A stretch of 58,936 bases of DNA from Paracidovorax citrulli (GCF_900100305.1 NZ_FNEY01000031.1:1-58936), one strand, 5' to 3'. Counted from the stretch's first letter, positions 31,994 through 41,801 are shown. The notes: a model not told the origin generated them from the letters alone. Numbers and translations are program-made.

Positions 31994-33690
31994 AGGACTT
32001 TGCCGCTCTCTACCGCGCGCTGGACGCGAGCACCTCCAGCCTCGCCAAGCAGGCGGCGCTGCAGGCTTACCTGCGCGCGGCGGCACCTGCGGATGCGGCC
32101 TGGGCGGTGTACTTCCTGGCAGGCGGCAAGCCGCGCCAGCTGGTCCCGACCAAGCTGCTGCGGCAGTTCGCGCGCGAGGCGGCGGGCCTGCCGGAATGGC
32201 TGTTCGACGAAAGCTATGAAGCGGTCGGAGACCTCGCGGAAACCATCGCACTGCTGCTGCCGGCGCCCGCCGAGGCCCATGCGCTGGGCCTGGCCGAATG
32301 GGTGGAGCAGCACCTGCTGCCGCTGCGCGGCATGGCGCCCGAAGCGCTGGAGCCGATGTTGCGGGCGCAGTGGAACCGGCTGGCGCCCGAGGAGCGGCTC
32401 GTCTATTTCAAGCTCATCACGGGGGCCTTCCGCGTCGGTGTGTCGAAGCTGCAGGTCACGCAGGCCCTGGCGGCCGTGAGCGGCGTGGATCCCAAGCGCG
32501 TGGCCCAGCGGCTCATGGGCTACACGCACATCGGCGCACGGCCCGGGCCGGCGGATTACGAACGCCTCGTGGCGCCGCTCGCCGAGACCGGCCAGGGCGC
32601 GGCGGACGACGCGGCGCAGTCCGGCGAAACCAGCGGCCATCCCTATCCCTTCTTCCTGGCGCACCCGCTGTCGCTGCCCGTGGACCAGTTCGCGGCCACG
32701 CTCGGGCCGCCCGGCGGCTGGATCGTGGAGTGGAAGTGGGACGGCATCCGCGCCCAACTGGTGCGGCGTGCGGGTGCCACCTGGGTCTGGTCGCGCGGCG
32801 AGGAGCTGGTCAGCGACCGCTTTCCCGAACTGCAGCGCCTGGGCCAGGAGGCCCTGCCGGACGGTACCGTGCTCGATGGCGAGATCGTCGTCTGGCAGCA
32901 TGCGGAGGGCGATGCGCCGGCACGGGTGCGTCCGTTCGCGGACCTGCAGAAACGCATCGGCCGCAAGACGCTCGGCCCCAAGCTGCTGCGCGAGCTGCCC
33001 GTGGTGCTGCTGGCCTACGACCTGCTGGAAGAGGACGGGAAGGATCTGCGGGCGCTGCCGCAGCATGAACGCCGGGCGCGCCTCGATGCCCTGCTCGCCC
33101 GGGTGTCGCATCCGGCGCTGGTCGCCAGCCCCCTGCTGCACGGCCATGACTGGGACGAGCTGGCCGCCCGGCGGGCCCATGCCCGATCCCTGGGCGTCGA
33201 AGGCATGATGCTCAAGGCCCGCGACGCGCAGTACGGCGTGGGCCGCACCAAGGATGTGGGAACGTGGTGGAAATGGAAGATCGACCCTCTGAGCGTGGAT
33301 GCGGTGCTCATCTATGCGCAGCGCGGCCACGGGCGTCGCGCCAGCCTGTACAGCGACTACACCTTCGCCGTCTGGGACGGGCCGCCCGGCGCGGAAGGCC
33401 GCTCTCTCGTGCCGTTCGCGAAAGCGTATTCGGGCCTGACCGACGCCGAGATGGCGCGCGTAGACGCGGTCATCCGCCGCACCACGGTGGAAACCTTCGG
33501 GCCGGTACGCAGCGTGAAGCCCACGCTGGTATTCGAGCTCGGCTTCGAGGGCATCGCCCGCAGTGCGCGGCACAAGAGCGGCATCGCGGTGCGGTTTCCG
33601 CGGATGCTGCGCTGGCGGGAGGACAAGCCGGTGGAGGAGGCGGATTCGCTGGAGACGCTGGAGGCGCTGTTGCCGAGGTCGGATCCTTGA
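31990..33690 (+). CDS. ATP-dependent DNA ligase
   Basis: This 566-residue ligase has an N-terminal DNA-binding domain (about residues 1-210), a nucleotidyltransferase domain with the AMP-accepting lysine K249 in VEWKWDGIRAQL, later motifs (LDGEIVVWQ; LGVEGMMLKARDAQYG; WWKWKIDPL) and a C-terminal OB domain. It belongs to the group linked with an exonuclease, a helicase and a phosphoesterase rather than to the Ku-LigD system; no Ku gene is nearby. It likely seals nicks in a DNA repair pathway. Confidence 0.95.
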   Translation: MKDFAALYRALDASTSSLAKQAALQAYLRAAAPADAAWAVYFLAGGKPRQLVPTKLLRQFAREAAGLPEWLFDESYEAVGDLAETIALLLPAPAEAHALGLAEWVEQHLLPLRGMAPEALEPMLRAQWNRLAPEERLVYFKLITGAFRVGVSKLQVTQALAAVSGVDPKRVAQRLMGYTHIGARPGPADYERLVAPLAETGQGAADDAAQSGETSGHPYPFFLAHPLSLPVDQFAATLGPPGGWIVEWKWDGIRAQLVRRAGATWVWSRGEELVSDRFPELQRLGQEALPDGTVLDGEIVVWQHAEGDAPARVRPFADLQKRIGRKTLGPKLLRELPVVLLAYDLLEEDGKDLRALPQHERRARLDALLARVSHPALVASPLLHGHDWDELAARRAHARSLGVEGMMLKARDAQYGVGRTKDVGTWWKWKIDPLSVDAVLIYAQRGHGRRASLYSDYTFAVWDGPPGAEGRSLVPFAKAYSGLTDAEMARVDAVIRRTTVETFGPVRSVKPTLVFELGFEGIARSARHKSGIAVRFPRMLRWREDKPVEEADSLETLEALLPRSDP

Positions 33691-33787
33691 TTTCCAATGC
33701 ATGGCCCGCAGCGCTGCCCGTTCCACCATGAAGACGGCGCCAGCGGCCCGGTCACCGCGGTGACGCCGCCCACCATCCTCCACCTCC

Positions 33788-36700
33788 ATGCCCAGCTCCT
33801 CTTCCCGTGCTCCTCGCGCCCGCCCGCTGGCGGAAGCCTGGATCGCCGCGCGCGGCTGGCGCCCCTTCCCCTTCCAGCGCGAGGTCTGGCGTGCCCTTGC
33901 CCAGGGCCGCAGCGGGCTGCTGCATGCAACCACCGGGGCCGGCAAGACCTATGCGGTATGGCTGGGCGCGCTCCAGGCCTTCGGCACCGCGGGCAAGGCG
34001 CGGGCCGACCTGGCCGATGCCCTGGAGGCCGCAGCGGCAAGGCCGGCGGACGGAAGGCGGCACAAGGCCCCGCCGCCGGAGCCGCTGACCGTGCTCTGGC
34101 TCACGCCGATGCGGGCCCTGGCCGCCGACACGCTGAAGGCCTTGCGAACCCCGCTCGATGAACTCGCGGCGACGCAGCCCGCGCTCGCGCGCTGGACCAG
34201 TGGTGCCCGCACGGGCGACACGGGCAGTTCCGAACGCGGCGCGCAGTCGCGCCGGCTGCCCACGGTGCTGGTGACCACGCCGGAGAGCCTGTCGCTGTTG
34301 CTGGCGCGGGCGGACGCGCGAGAGCTGCTGTCCACCGTGCGCCTCGTGGTGGCCGACGAGTGGCACGAGCTGCTCGGCAACAAGCGCGGCGTGCAGGTGC
34401 AATTGGCGCTGGCGCGGCTGGCCGGCTGGAATCCGCGGGTGTGCGTCTGGGGCATGTCGGCCACGCTCGGCAACCTGCCCGAGGCGCGGGATGCGCTGCT
34501 GGCGCCCCTGGGCGCGGAGGGGGCAGGGGAGGGCGTGCTGGTGCAGGGCCAGGTGGACAAGCGGCTCGTCGTCGATACGCTGCTGCCCGACCATCCCGAG
34601 CGGTTTTCCTGGGCCGGGCACCTGGGGCTGCGCATGCTGCCCGCCGTGGTGCGCGAGCTGGAGTCCACCACGACCACGCTGGTGTTCGTGAACGTGCGGT
34701 CACAGGCGGAGCTCTGGTACAAGGCCATCCTCGACGCGCGGCCCGACTGGGCGGGCGAGCTGGCGATCCACCACGGCTCGCTGGACCGCGGCGTGCGCGA
34801 ATGGGTGGAAGCGGGCCTCAAGGAAGGGCGCCTGCGCGCGGTGGTGTGCACCAGCAGCCTGGACCTGGGCGTGGATTTCCTGCCCGTGGAGCGCGTGCTG
34901 CAGATCGGTTCGGCCAAGGGCATCGCGCGGCTGCTGCAGCGCGCCGGGCGCTCGGGCCATGCCCCGGGGCGACCGTCGCGCATCACGCTGGTGCCCACGC
35001 ACAGCCTGGAATTGGTCGAGGCGGCCGCCGCGCGCGCGGCGGTGCAGGCCGGCGAGGTGGAGATGCGCGCCAGTCCACGCAGGCCGGTGGACGTGCTGGT
35101 GCAGCACCTCGTCACCGTGGCGCTCGGGGGCGGTTTCGAGCCCGAGGCGCTGTACGCGGAGGTGCGCCGCACCGTGGCCTACCGCGACCTGCCGCGCGCG
35201 GTCTGGCAGTGGTGCCTGGATTTCGTGCACCGCGGAGGGCCCTCGCTCGCGGCCTATCCCGACTACCAGCGCGTGGCGCCGGACGAAGAGGGCATCTGGC
35301 GCATGCCGAGCGCCCGCCTGGCGCGCCGCCACCGCGCCAACATCGGCACCATCGTGAGCGACGCCAGCATGGCCGTGCAGGTGCTGCACGGCGCGCGGCT
35401 CGGGACGATGGAAGAGAGCTTCCTGTCGCGCCTGTCGCCGGGCGATTGCTTCGTTTTCGCGGGGCAGGTGCTGGAGATGGTGAAAATCGAGGACATGACC
35501 GCCTACGTGCGGCGCGCCGCGCGCGGACGGCCCACGGTGCCGCGCTGGGCCGGATCGCGCATGCCGCTGTCCACGGTGCTCGCGGATTTCGTGGTGCAGC
35601 AACTCGCGCAGGCGGCCGTGGGGCGTTATGGATCGCCCGAGCTGCGCTGCGTGCGGCCGCTGCTGGAGGTGCAGCAGCGGTGGTCCGCACTGCCGACGCC
35701 CGGTACGCTGCTCGCCGAAACCCTGCGCACCCGCGAGGGCTGGCACCTGTTCCTGTATCCGTTCGCGGGCCGCCACGCACACATCGGCCTGGCCAGCCTT
35801 TTCGCGTGGCGTGCCGCCCAGGGGGAGGCCGGCACGTTTTCCATCGCCGTGAACGACTACGGGCTGGAGTTGCTGTCGGCGACCGAGCGCGACTGGGCCG
35901 CCCTGCTGCCGGAGTTGCTGCGGGTACATGCCGCGCCAGTGCCTGAGGGGGGGAGCGATACCGGCCCGCCGGGGCTGCCGGCCGGCGAAGCCCTGGCCAT
36001 CCGCAATACCGCGAACGCCGCGCGGGCCGCGGCCGCGGACTCGTCCGGCGCCAGCGTGATCGGGACCGGCAGCGCCCCGCAGGACGAGGCGCGCCACGCG
36101 CTGCTGCACGAGGTGCTGGCCAGCCTCAACGCCACCGAAATGGCCCGGCGCCGGTTCCGGGAAATCGCACGGGTCGCAGGGCTCATCTTTCAGAGCCATC
36201 CTGGCGAGCGCCGCAGCGCGCGGCAGTTGCAGGCGTCGTCGCAGCTGTTCTTCGAGGTTTTCCGCAAGTACGACGCCGGCAACATGCTCCTGCGCCAGGC
36301 CGACGAGGAAGTGCTGAGCCAGGAGCTGGACGTGGCGCAGCTGCTGGCGGCGCTGCGCCGCATGCAGGCGCAGGCCCTGGTGGTGCAGCCGCTGGCGCGG
36401 CCCAGCCCGTTCGCTTTCCCGCTCATGGTGGAACGCTTCCGGGAAAAGCTCACCAACGAGGACCTGGCCGACCGCATCGCGCGCATGCTGGCGCAGCTGG
36501 ACACCGCCGCCGACGAGGGAGGTACTGCTGCGCCCGGCCCGTCGGCGCAGGATGTGGTGCCTCCGGACCCGCCCGCGCGGCCGCAGCGCAGGCGCACCGC
36601 GGCGAAGAAGGCGGCCGGCAAGGAAGAGGACACGGCGGGCGGGGTTGCGCCTGCCGCCCAGACCGCGATGCAGCAGGCCGCCGACGCGGTGCGCCGCACG

Positions 36701-36808
36701 CTGGACTTTTCACTCACTTCCGCCGAGGACGGGGGCACCGGCGCGGCAGGGGACGGACGCAGCCGGCGCCGCGAGCGCAAGCCGTCGCGGCCCCTGCCGC
36801 GGCTGTGA
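33788..36808 (+). CDS. Lhr-type DEXH-box helicase, ligase-associated
   Basis: This 1006-residue superfamily 2 helicase has Walker A with K53 ([13 protein letters not shown]), motif II D190-E-W-H ([11 protein letters not shown]), a SATLGNL motif III, and the late [11 protein letters not shown] motif VI, then winged-helix and Lhr-core domains. From about residue 880 the tail is rich in Ala, Pro, Lys and Arg and probably disordered. The gene lies 97 bases after the ligase gene; GGTCACCGCGGTGACG in that gap is a short palindrome of unknown meaning. A 3'-5' translocase role is inferred from the Lhr family. Confidence 0.93.
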   Translation: MPSSSSRAPRARPLAEAWIAARGWRPFPFQREVWRALAQGRSGLLHATTGAGKTYAVWLGALQAFGTAGKARADLADALEAAAARPADGRRHKAPPPEPLTVLWLTPMRALAADTLKALRTPLDELAATQPALARWTSGARTGDTGSSERGAQSRRLPTVLVTTPESLSLLLARADARELLSTVRLVVADEWHELLGNKRGVQVQLALARLAGWNPRVCVWGMSATLGNLPEARDALLAPLGAEGAGEGVLVQGQVDKRLVVDTLLPDHPERFSWAGHLGLRMLPAVVRELESTTTTLVFVNVRSQAELWYKAILDARPDWAGELAIHHGSLDRGVREWVEAGLKEGRLRAVVCTSSLDLGVDFLPVERVLQIGSAKGIARLLQRAGRSGHAPGRPSRITLVPTHSLELVEAAAARAAVQAGEVEMRASPRRPVDVLVQHLVTVALGGGFEPEALYAEVRRTVAYRDLPRAVWQWCLDFVHRGGPSLAAYPDYQRVAPDEEGIWRMPSARLARRHRANIGTIVSDASMAVQVLHGARLGTMEESFLSRLSPGDCFVFAGQVLEMVKIEDMTAYVRRAARGRPTVPRWAGSRMPLSTVLADFVVQQLAQAAVGRYGSPELRCVRPLLEVQQRWSALPTPGTLLAETLRTREGWHLFLYPFAGRHAHIGLASLFAWRAAQGEAGTFSIAVNDYGLELLSATERDWAALLPELLRVHAAPVPEGGSDTGPPGLPAGEALAIRNTANAARAAAADSSGASVIGTGSAPQDEARHALLHEVLASLNATEMARRRFREIARVAGLIFQSHPGERRSARQLQASSQLFFEVFRKYDAGNMLLRQADEEVLSQELDVAQLLAALRRMQAQALVVQPLARPSPFAFPLMVERFREKLTNEDLADRIARMLAQLDTAADEGGTAAPGPSAQDVVPPDPPARPQRRRTAAKKAAGKEEDTAGGVAPAAQTAMQQAADAVRRTLDFSLTSAEDGGTGAAGDGRSRRRERKPSRPLPRL

Positions 36809-36814
36809 GTCCCC

Positions 36815-37591
36815 ATGCCGGCACCCGGCCGGCCGGTCCGGGACAATGGCGCATCCCTCATCGTCGTGCATGGACCCCTTCAATTGACAGGCGCCTCCGC
36901 CACCGTTCACCTCGCCGGCACCGAAGTGCGGCTGCTCGCCGGCCATGCCCTCTGGTGGCCCGGTGGGCGCACGCTCTTCGTCGCCGACGTGCACCTGGGC
37001 AAGGCCGACACGTTCCGCGCGCGCGGGCTGCCCGTGCCCTCCGGGACCACGCGCGACAACCTCGCACGGCTTTCCGCGCTCGTGGCGGAACAGGGCGCGC
37101 AGCGGCTCGTGGTGCTGGGCGACTTCCTGCACGCGGCGGAGGCCCGCTCGCCCACCGTGCTGGCATCGCTCGCGGCCTGGCGTGCGATGCATGCGGCGCT
37201 GGAGGTGGTGCTGGTGCGCGGCAACCACGACAGCCACGCGGGCGATCCGCCCGCGGAGCTGGGCATCGCGATCGTGGACGAGCCCTGGCCGCTCGGGCCG
37301 TTCGCCTGCTGCCACCATCCGCAGCGGCATGCCGCGCTGCACGTGCTCGCCGGCCATGTGCATCCCGCCATGGTGCTGCGGGGGCCGGGCCGCGATGCGC
37401 TCCGGCTGCCGTGCTTCGTGGTGGACGCCGCAGAAGGCTCCGATGCCGGCTCCACCCTGCTGCCGGCCTTCGGTGAGTTCACGGGCGGACAGGTACTGGC
37501 GCCGATGGCCGGCCGGCGACTGTTTGCGGTGGGCGGTGGGCGGGTATGGCCTGTCCCGAGCGCTGCCACCAACGCATCGCTTCGGGCATGA
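36815..37591 (+). CDS. Ligase-associated metallophosphoesterase
   Basis: This 258-residue calcineurin-like phosphoesterase has all the expected metal-binding motifs: VADVHLGKADTF, VLGDFLHAAEAR, VRGNHDSHAGD, and LAGHVHPAMVL. It completes the four-gene exonuclease-ligase-helicase-phosphoesterase set and starts six bases after the helicase stop. Its substrate may be a blocked DNA end or a cyclic/2'-3' phosphate; this is inference. The first 25 residues may be an annotation extension. Confidence 0.9.
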   Translation: MPAPGRPVRDNGASLIVVHGPLQLTGASATVHLAGTEVRLLAGHALWWPGGRTLFVADVHLGKADTFRARGLPVPSGTTRDNLARLSALVAEQGAQRLVVLGDFLHAAEARSPTVLASLAAWRAMHAALEVVLVRGNHDSHAGDPPAELGIAIVDEPWPLGPFACCHHPQRHAALHVLAGHVHPAMVLRGPGRDALRLPCFVVDAAEGSDAGSTLLPAFGEFTGGQVLAPMAGRRLFAVGGGRVWPVPSAATNASLRA

Positions 37592-39355
37592 TCATGCCTG
37601 CCGTGGCGCAGGCCCTCCCGGAGGCGGGCTTGGCGGTGGACTGATGCCCGCCAACCGGAGCAGCAGCTGGTCCTCCCGCCGACGCCAGTGCGCTTCCACC
37701 TGCCGGGCGCGTGCGGCATAGTCGGCTTGCCCCTCCAGGTCTTCCGGAATGTCCGCATCGAAGAACGGATCCGCATCACGCAGGCGGAAGTGCTCCTGGA
37801 ACTCCCGCGGATGCAGGGCCTGCATGCCGGCGCGCCACGTGGAGTGGCCCATGAGGAATTCACGATGCACGGCTGGATCGCGGGCTTGCCGGAGCACGGC
37901 CTGCTCCATGGCGCTCAGGGTCCGGGGGGTAAGCAGGCTGGTTGACCGTCCGACCACGTCGAAAAACGCACCCTCCGGAAGGTCGAGGCGGGGTCCTAAC
38001 GCCTGCTTGGCCCGCAACAGGTATTCCAGGGGCTCCCTCTCCAGGTCCATGCGGTGCGAGTCTTCCAGGTCCAGGCGCTGCAACTGCCGGTGGATGAACC
38101 AAGTGACTTCCTTTTCCAGCAGCGCCAGGCGCAGTTGCTGCCCGGCCCAGCGATGGAACTGCGGGGCATCCACCCGCCCTGCGCGGATGTCATCCACCAT
38201 CCGGTGGTCCCGCACGGCCAACAGGACTTTGGAGAAGCCCTCCAGCACGTTGTCGTGGCAGCTGCCCAGGGCGGTCTGTGCGATCAGAAAGACCTGCTCG
38301 CGCAATGTGGAGCTCGCGCAGATCGCGTTGATCACGGAAGTGACCTGCTCGGCCCGCTGTGCCGCCGCCGCGGAGGATCCCTCTTGTGCATGGGCCTCTC
38401 GCAGGCGCCCCAGGAGGCGGGCGAAAGCCGGAGCATGGGTTTCGTCATCGAAGCGCCCCAGCTCCAGGTCCCGTGGAGCTTCTCCGCCACCGTGCGTCCA
38501 ACGGGCCATTTCCACCCCCAGCGGGTGTTGCTGGACTGCCAGATCGAGGGCCAGCGCTGCTGGCGCATCCACCTCCTCGGGTTCGCCTTCCGACCCCTCT
38601 TCGTCTTCGACCTCCATCCTGTTCACTTGATGGATCAGTTGCCAGATCAACGCCGCCAGGCGGGGGTTGCGCCCCGCTTCCCGTTCATGCCGCTCCTCCA
38701 GGCCTTCACGCAGTTCCGGGTCCGGGCCGATGTCCGCCAGCAGGTCGAACGCCGCGCTCAGCATGCGCGGCGCCTGGTCCGGGTGCTGTCCCAATTGGTC
38801 CAGAAGTCTGAACACGTGGGCAGGCACCGGCTCGCCCTGGATATCGAACTCTGCCGGATCGGCATACGGAAGGAGAAGCAGATCGGGGACCAGCGGCATC
38901 TCGACATCGGCCGGCACGGGCAATGCTGGCACGGCATTGAGGTCCGGCAGCAGCGTTGGCTGCGCAGGCTCGGCGTTCAGGTCCGGTAGCGGCGCTGGAT
39001 GCGCAGGCTCGGCGTTCAGGTCCGGTAGCGGCGCTGGAGGCGCAGGCTCGGCGTTCAGGTCTGGCAGCAGCGTTGGCTGCGCAGGCTCGGCGTTCAGGTC
39101 CGGCAGCGGCACTGGATGCGCAGGCTCGGCGTTCAGGTCCGGTAGCGGAAGGCGGGCGCGGGGCGCCATGGCGTGCAGCGTCGCCGCGGGCCGCTGGGGC
39201 CGTGCAGACGGCCCCGCACCTGGAGTGACGGCTACGGATGCCGACGGGCATGCTCCGGTGCCTGCGGTTCGCGGCCTTACCTGCCGTGCCTGCGCATCGG
39301 CTGGAGGGCTGGGTTCACGTGATCGCGTCCTGTTGGAGAGGCGCAGAGGGCTCAT
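37592..39355 (-). CDS. NEL-domain E3 ubiquitin ligase effector with DLNxxP (EAR) repeats
   Basis: This 587-residue protein has no leucine-rich repeats. Residues 1-70 are Ser/Pro/Arg-rich like a type III secretion signal. Residues 71-148 hold six 13-residue repeats of LPDLNAEPAxPxx, each containing DLNxxP, the plant EAR motif bound by TOPLESS co-repressors. The C-terminal part matches the NEL E3-ligase domain of IpaH/SspH2/SlrP: APAFARLLGRL, LREQVFLIAQTALGSCHDNV with candidate catalytic C366, and a following helical region. The start at 39355 lies 37 bases after the upstream paralogue's stop. Secretion and plant targeting are inferred. A longer reading to 39538 overlaps the upstream gene and is less likely. 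Confidence 0.8.
   Translation of the reverse strand: MSPLRLSNRTRSREPSPPADAQARQVRPRTAGTGACPSASVAVTPGAGPSARPQRPAATLHAMAPRARLPLPDLNAEPAHPVPLPDLNAEPAQPTLLPDLNAEPAPPAPLPDLNAEPAHPAPLPDLNAEPAQPTLLPDLNAVPALPVPADVEMPLVPDLLLLPYADPAEFDIQGEPVPAHVFRLLDQLGQHPDQAPRMLSAAFDLLADIGPDPELREGLEERHEREAGRNPRLAALIWQLIHQVNRMEVEDEEGSEGEPEEVDAPAALALDLAVQQHPLGVEMARWTHGGGEAPRDLELGRFDDETHAPAFARLLGRLREAHAQEGSSAAAAQRAEQVTSVINAICASSTLREQVFLIAQTALGSCHDNVLEGFSKVLLAVRDHRMVDDIRAGRVDAPQFHRWAGQQLRLALLEKEVTWFIHRQLQRLDLEDSHRMDLEREPLEYLLRAKQALGPRLDLPEGAFFDVVGRSTSLLTPRTLSAMEQAVLRQARDPAVHREFLMGHSTWRAGMQALHPREFQEHFRLRDADPFFDADIPEDLEGQADYAARARQVEAHWRRREDQLLLRLAGISPPPSPPPGGPAPRQA
38912..39145 (-). repeat. Six tandem 39-bp coding repeats (LPDLNAEPA units)
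   Basis: Six in-frame copies of a 39-base unit encode 13 residues each. Five carry DLNAEP; the one nearest the C-terminus (38912-38950) carries DLNAVP and uses different codons. Adjacent copies are nearly identical in DNA, suggesting recent expansion by slippage or recombination. The x positions alternate between (H/P)P(V/A)P and QPTL types. Confidence 0.95.
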
Positions 39356-39392
39356 GGGGCGAATTCCGGGGGTTATTGGCAAAAGACAGTGG

Positions 39393-41039
39393 TCAGGCGT
39401 TGCCCCCACCGGCCGATGGGCCCGGGGCCTGGGGCCCGGGCTGCGGCGGTACGGGCCAGGCATGGTCGGCAAGGGTTTCCAGCGCATGCTGCACCGACGC
39501 CTGCCAACGTTCATAGACCTGGCGACCCGCCTCGGCATAGGCGTAAGCGGCAGGGCTTTCGGAGTCCTGGGGAATGTCCAGTTCGTGGAAGGGGTCGGCG
39601 TCCCGGGCCGCCTCCAGCGGCTGGAAGATTTCGGGATGCAGCACCTGCATGCAGGTGCGCCAGGTGTCGTGCTGCAGGATGAATGCGCGGTAGGCCTGTG
39701 GATCCGCCGCCTGCTGCTGAACCCGGGCCTTCAGTGCCTCGAGGTGTTCCGGGCCGAGCACGCTCATTTCCACGCTCGTCAGGTGCTGCACGGTGTCCTT
39801 CGGGAGTTCCAGGGCCCGCCTGAGCGCGGACTTGGCATGGGCCAGCGTCTCCAGGGGATCCCTGCGCAATTTGTCCCTCTCCCATGAGGGCATGTCGGTG
39901 CGCTGCAGCATCTCGCTGATGAGGTGGCCCACGGCGGTTTCCAGCAGGGCCAGCCGGAATTGCTGGCTGGTCCACTGGTGGAGTTTCGCTTCATTCAGCA
40001 GGCCGCGGCGCGCGGCCATCACCAACTGAAGTTTCCGCACCGCCAGCATCACCTTGGAGAAACCCTCCAGAACGTTGTCCTGGCAACTGCCGAGGGCGGT
40101 CTGCGCAATCAGGAACACCTCGTTGCGCAATTCCGCATCCTGGGCCATCGCAGCGAACGCGACCTTCACCTGGGCTTCCATCTCGCGCCGTGCGGTGGCA
40201 GAGAGTTCGGGCAAAGCTTCCTGGTGCAGGCGTTCGAGCATCCGGGCGAAAGCCGGGGAGGCTTCTTCCTCATCGAAGGCATGGAGATCCACCGCGGAGG
40301 TGCGGGCCGCATCGCCCAGCCAGGCCTGGAACTGGCTGCCCAGCGGTGCGCCCAGGTGCGCCAGGTCTCCTTCGAGGCCCCTGTCGTCCTCGTCGGATCC
40401 GGTGGCTTCGCTGTCCGAGGACGGTGCGCGGCCGGCTTCGGGCGCGCCTCCCGGGACCAGAATGCGTTCGATCACGCGGGCTGCGGCAGGGCTGCCCAGC
40501 TGCAGGAAAAGCCAGAGCGAGCGCAATGCTTCCCCGACATCGTGCCCGGTGCCTTCCTGGTGGGCGAGAAGGGCTGCCGCCGCCTGGTGGATGCGTGGCT
40601 CGAGATCCGGGCGCGCCACGGCCGCCATGACCAGGGGAACGAATTGCGCCCGGCTCGGCGGCCCCTGGATGCCCAAGGCCGCAAGTTCCTGGCGCAGGGA
40701 TTCGGCGGCCTGCGGCGCTGCGTCGGTCCGTGCGGGCGTGGCCTGGGGAGCGCCGCCCGCCCCTGTGCTGGTGCTGGCGCCGGCACTGCCGGAAGGCTGC
40801 GTGGGGGCCGGCGCGCGTGGCGGCGGCACGGCGGTGCGGGGCTGCCGGCTGGAAGGGCCCGCTTCCACCGAGGGGGCAGCAGCGCCCTGGCGGGCCGGCA
40901 GCCGTCCAGCCAGGCTGGAACCGGCTTGCGTGGTGCGCGCTCTCACGCGCCGCGTCGGCGACGCATCGGTGTCGCTGTCATGTCGGGGGCTGCGCGCGCG
41001 GGGGCTCGCCTGGCCTGGGGGGCGGGTGGGAGGCTGCAT
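39393..41039 (-). CDS. NEL-domain E3 ubiquitin ligase effector (paralogue)
   Basis: This protein of about 548 residues is a diverged paralogue of the gene downstream. The NEL region aligns throughout: SPAFARMLERLHQ, then LRNEVFLIAQTALGSCQDNV with candidate catalytic C319, and the shared end region MQVLHPEIFQ...DADPFHELDIP. The N-terminus is Ser/Pro/Arg-rich and lacks both LRRs and DLNxxP repeats; residues 100-200 form a helical region of unknown fold. ATG 41039 is chosen; ATG 41105 would add 22 residues and neither has a good ribosome binding site. Confidence 0.78.
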   Translation of the reverse strand: MQPPTRPPGQASPRARSPRHDSDTDASPTRRVRARTTQAGSSLAGRLPARQGAAAPSVEAGPSSRQPRTAVPPPRAPAPTQPSGSAGASTSTGAGGAPQATPARTDAAPQAAESLRQELAALGIQGPPSRAQFVPLVMAAVARPDLEPRIHQAAAALLAHQEGTGHDVGEALRSLWLFLQLGSPAAARVIERILVPGGAPEAGRAPSSDSEATGSDEDDRGLEGDLAHLGAPLGSQFQAWLGDAARTSAVDLHAFDEEEASPAFARMLERLHQEALPELSATARREMEAQVKVAFAAMAQDAELRNEVFLIAQTALGSCQDNVLEGFSKVMLAVRKLQLVMAARRGLLNEAKLHQWTSQQFRLALLETAVGHLISEMLQRTDMPSWERDKLRRDPLETLAHAKSALRRALELPKDTVQHLTSVEMSVLGPEHLEALKARVQQQAADPQAYRAFILQHDTWRTCMQVLHPEIFQPLEAARDADPFHELDIPQDSESPAAYAYAEAGRQVYERWQASVQHALETLADHAWPVPPQPGPQAPGPSAGGGNA

Positions 41040-41172
41040 GGGAACGTGAGGTCCTGCCGTGCTGGCACGGGCGATGGCGCCATGCTCGCGCGGCCGGCGC
41101 GGCATGTCCTGCGTCCATGCGCAGCAGATGGTCGATTCGCGAACCGAAGGGGGGGGCGGGGCAGGGGGCCGT

Positions 41173-41745
41173 TCAAGGCCCGTCCGGCGCACCGCTTCCC
41201 AGCACCGGCATGTCGGGCAGCTCATTGGCCCTGCGGGGCCCCCGGCCTGCCGGGAAATGCTCCGCCAGCAATGCCGACACTTCCTCCAGGGCCTGCGTGA
41301 GGCCGTCCTCGTAGTGTCCGGAGCGGAAGGCTTCGCCCATGCGGGCAACCATCTCGTGCCAGGCCGCGGGCGGCACGGTCCGCGCGAGGGCACGGTCGGC
41401 CACGATCTCGATCGCATGCTCGGCCAGCAGCAGGTAGATGAGCACCCCGTTGTTGTGCTCCGTGTCCCACACGCGCAGCTTGCCGAAGAGCGTGACGGCA
41501 CGCTCGCGCGCAGATGCTCCGCGCCACAGGTAGCTTGCGGGCAGCCCGCCTTCGGCGCAAATGCGTATCTGCCCCGTATGCCGCGCCTCGCTGGCGGCCA
41601 CGCGGCGCGCCAGGCGTTCGAGCAGATCGGGCGGCAGCGCGCGGTGCAGGCCGCCTTCTGCCCAGCGATGGCGCAGCAACCGCGCGATCCGGGCCGGCAA
41701 TCCCGGAGGGGGCGTCGGTGCAGGGAGGCGGGAGGTGGAGGGCAT
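41173..41745 (-). CDS. TPM-domain protein (cytoplasmic type)
   Basis: This 190-residue protein has the TPM fold also seen in the neighbour (LWRGASARERAVTLFGKLRVWDT; GVLIYLLLAEHAIEIVADRAL, trimmed). It lacks a signal peptide and has no glycine-rich tail. The family is linked with membrane protein quality control and photosystem repair in other lineages; the function here is unknown. It is downstream of the secreted TPM protein. Confidence 0.85.
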   Translation of the reverse strand: MPSTSRLPAPTPPPGLPARIARLLRHRWAEGGLHRALPPDLLERLARRVAASEARHTGQIRICAEGGLPASYLWRGASARERAVTLFGKLRVWDTEHNNGVLIYLLLAEHAIEIVADRALARTVPPAAWHEMVARMGEAFRSGHYEDGLTQALEEVSALLAEHFPAGRGPRRANELPDMPVLGSGAPDGP

Positions 41746-41801
41746 GGAGCGGATCCGGTCCTGGAGGTTGATGGGAAAGAAGGGGGCTGGGACGGAAAGG
41801 C

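Noticed and set aside
38912..39145. 39-bp direct repeats as a CRISPR array
   Set aside because: The units are contiguous and in frame with no unique spacers; they encode protein repeats.
38956..39228. Repetitive peptide on the plus strand (AQARRSGPVAAL units)
   Set aside because: It is the other-strand reading of the DLNxxP repeats; no ribosome binding site.
39356..39538. Longer N-terminus for the downstream NEL gene (start at 39538)
   Set aside because: It would overlap about 145 bases of the upstream effector gene in another frame; ATG 39355, after that gene's stop, is simpler.
41040..41220. Canonical plant-inducible-promoter box before the effectors
   Set aside because: No TTCG pair with a 15-16-base spacer was found on the minus strand.
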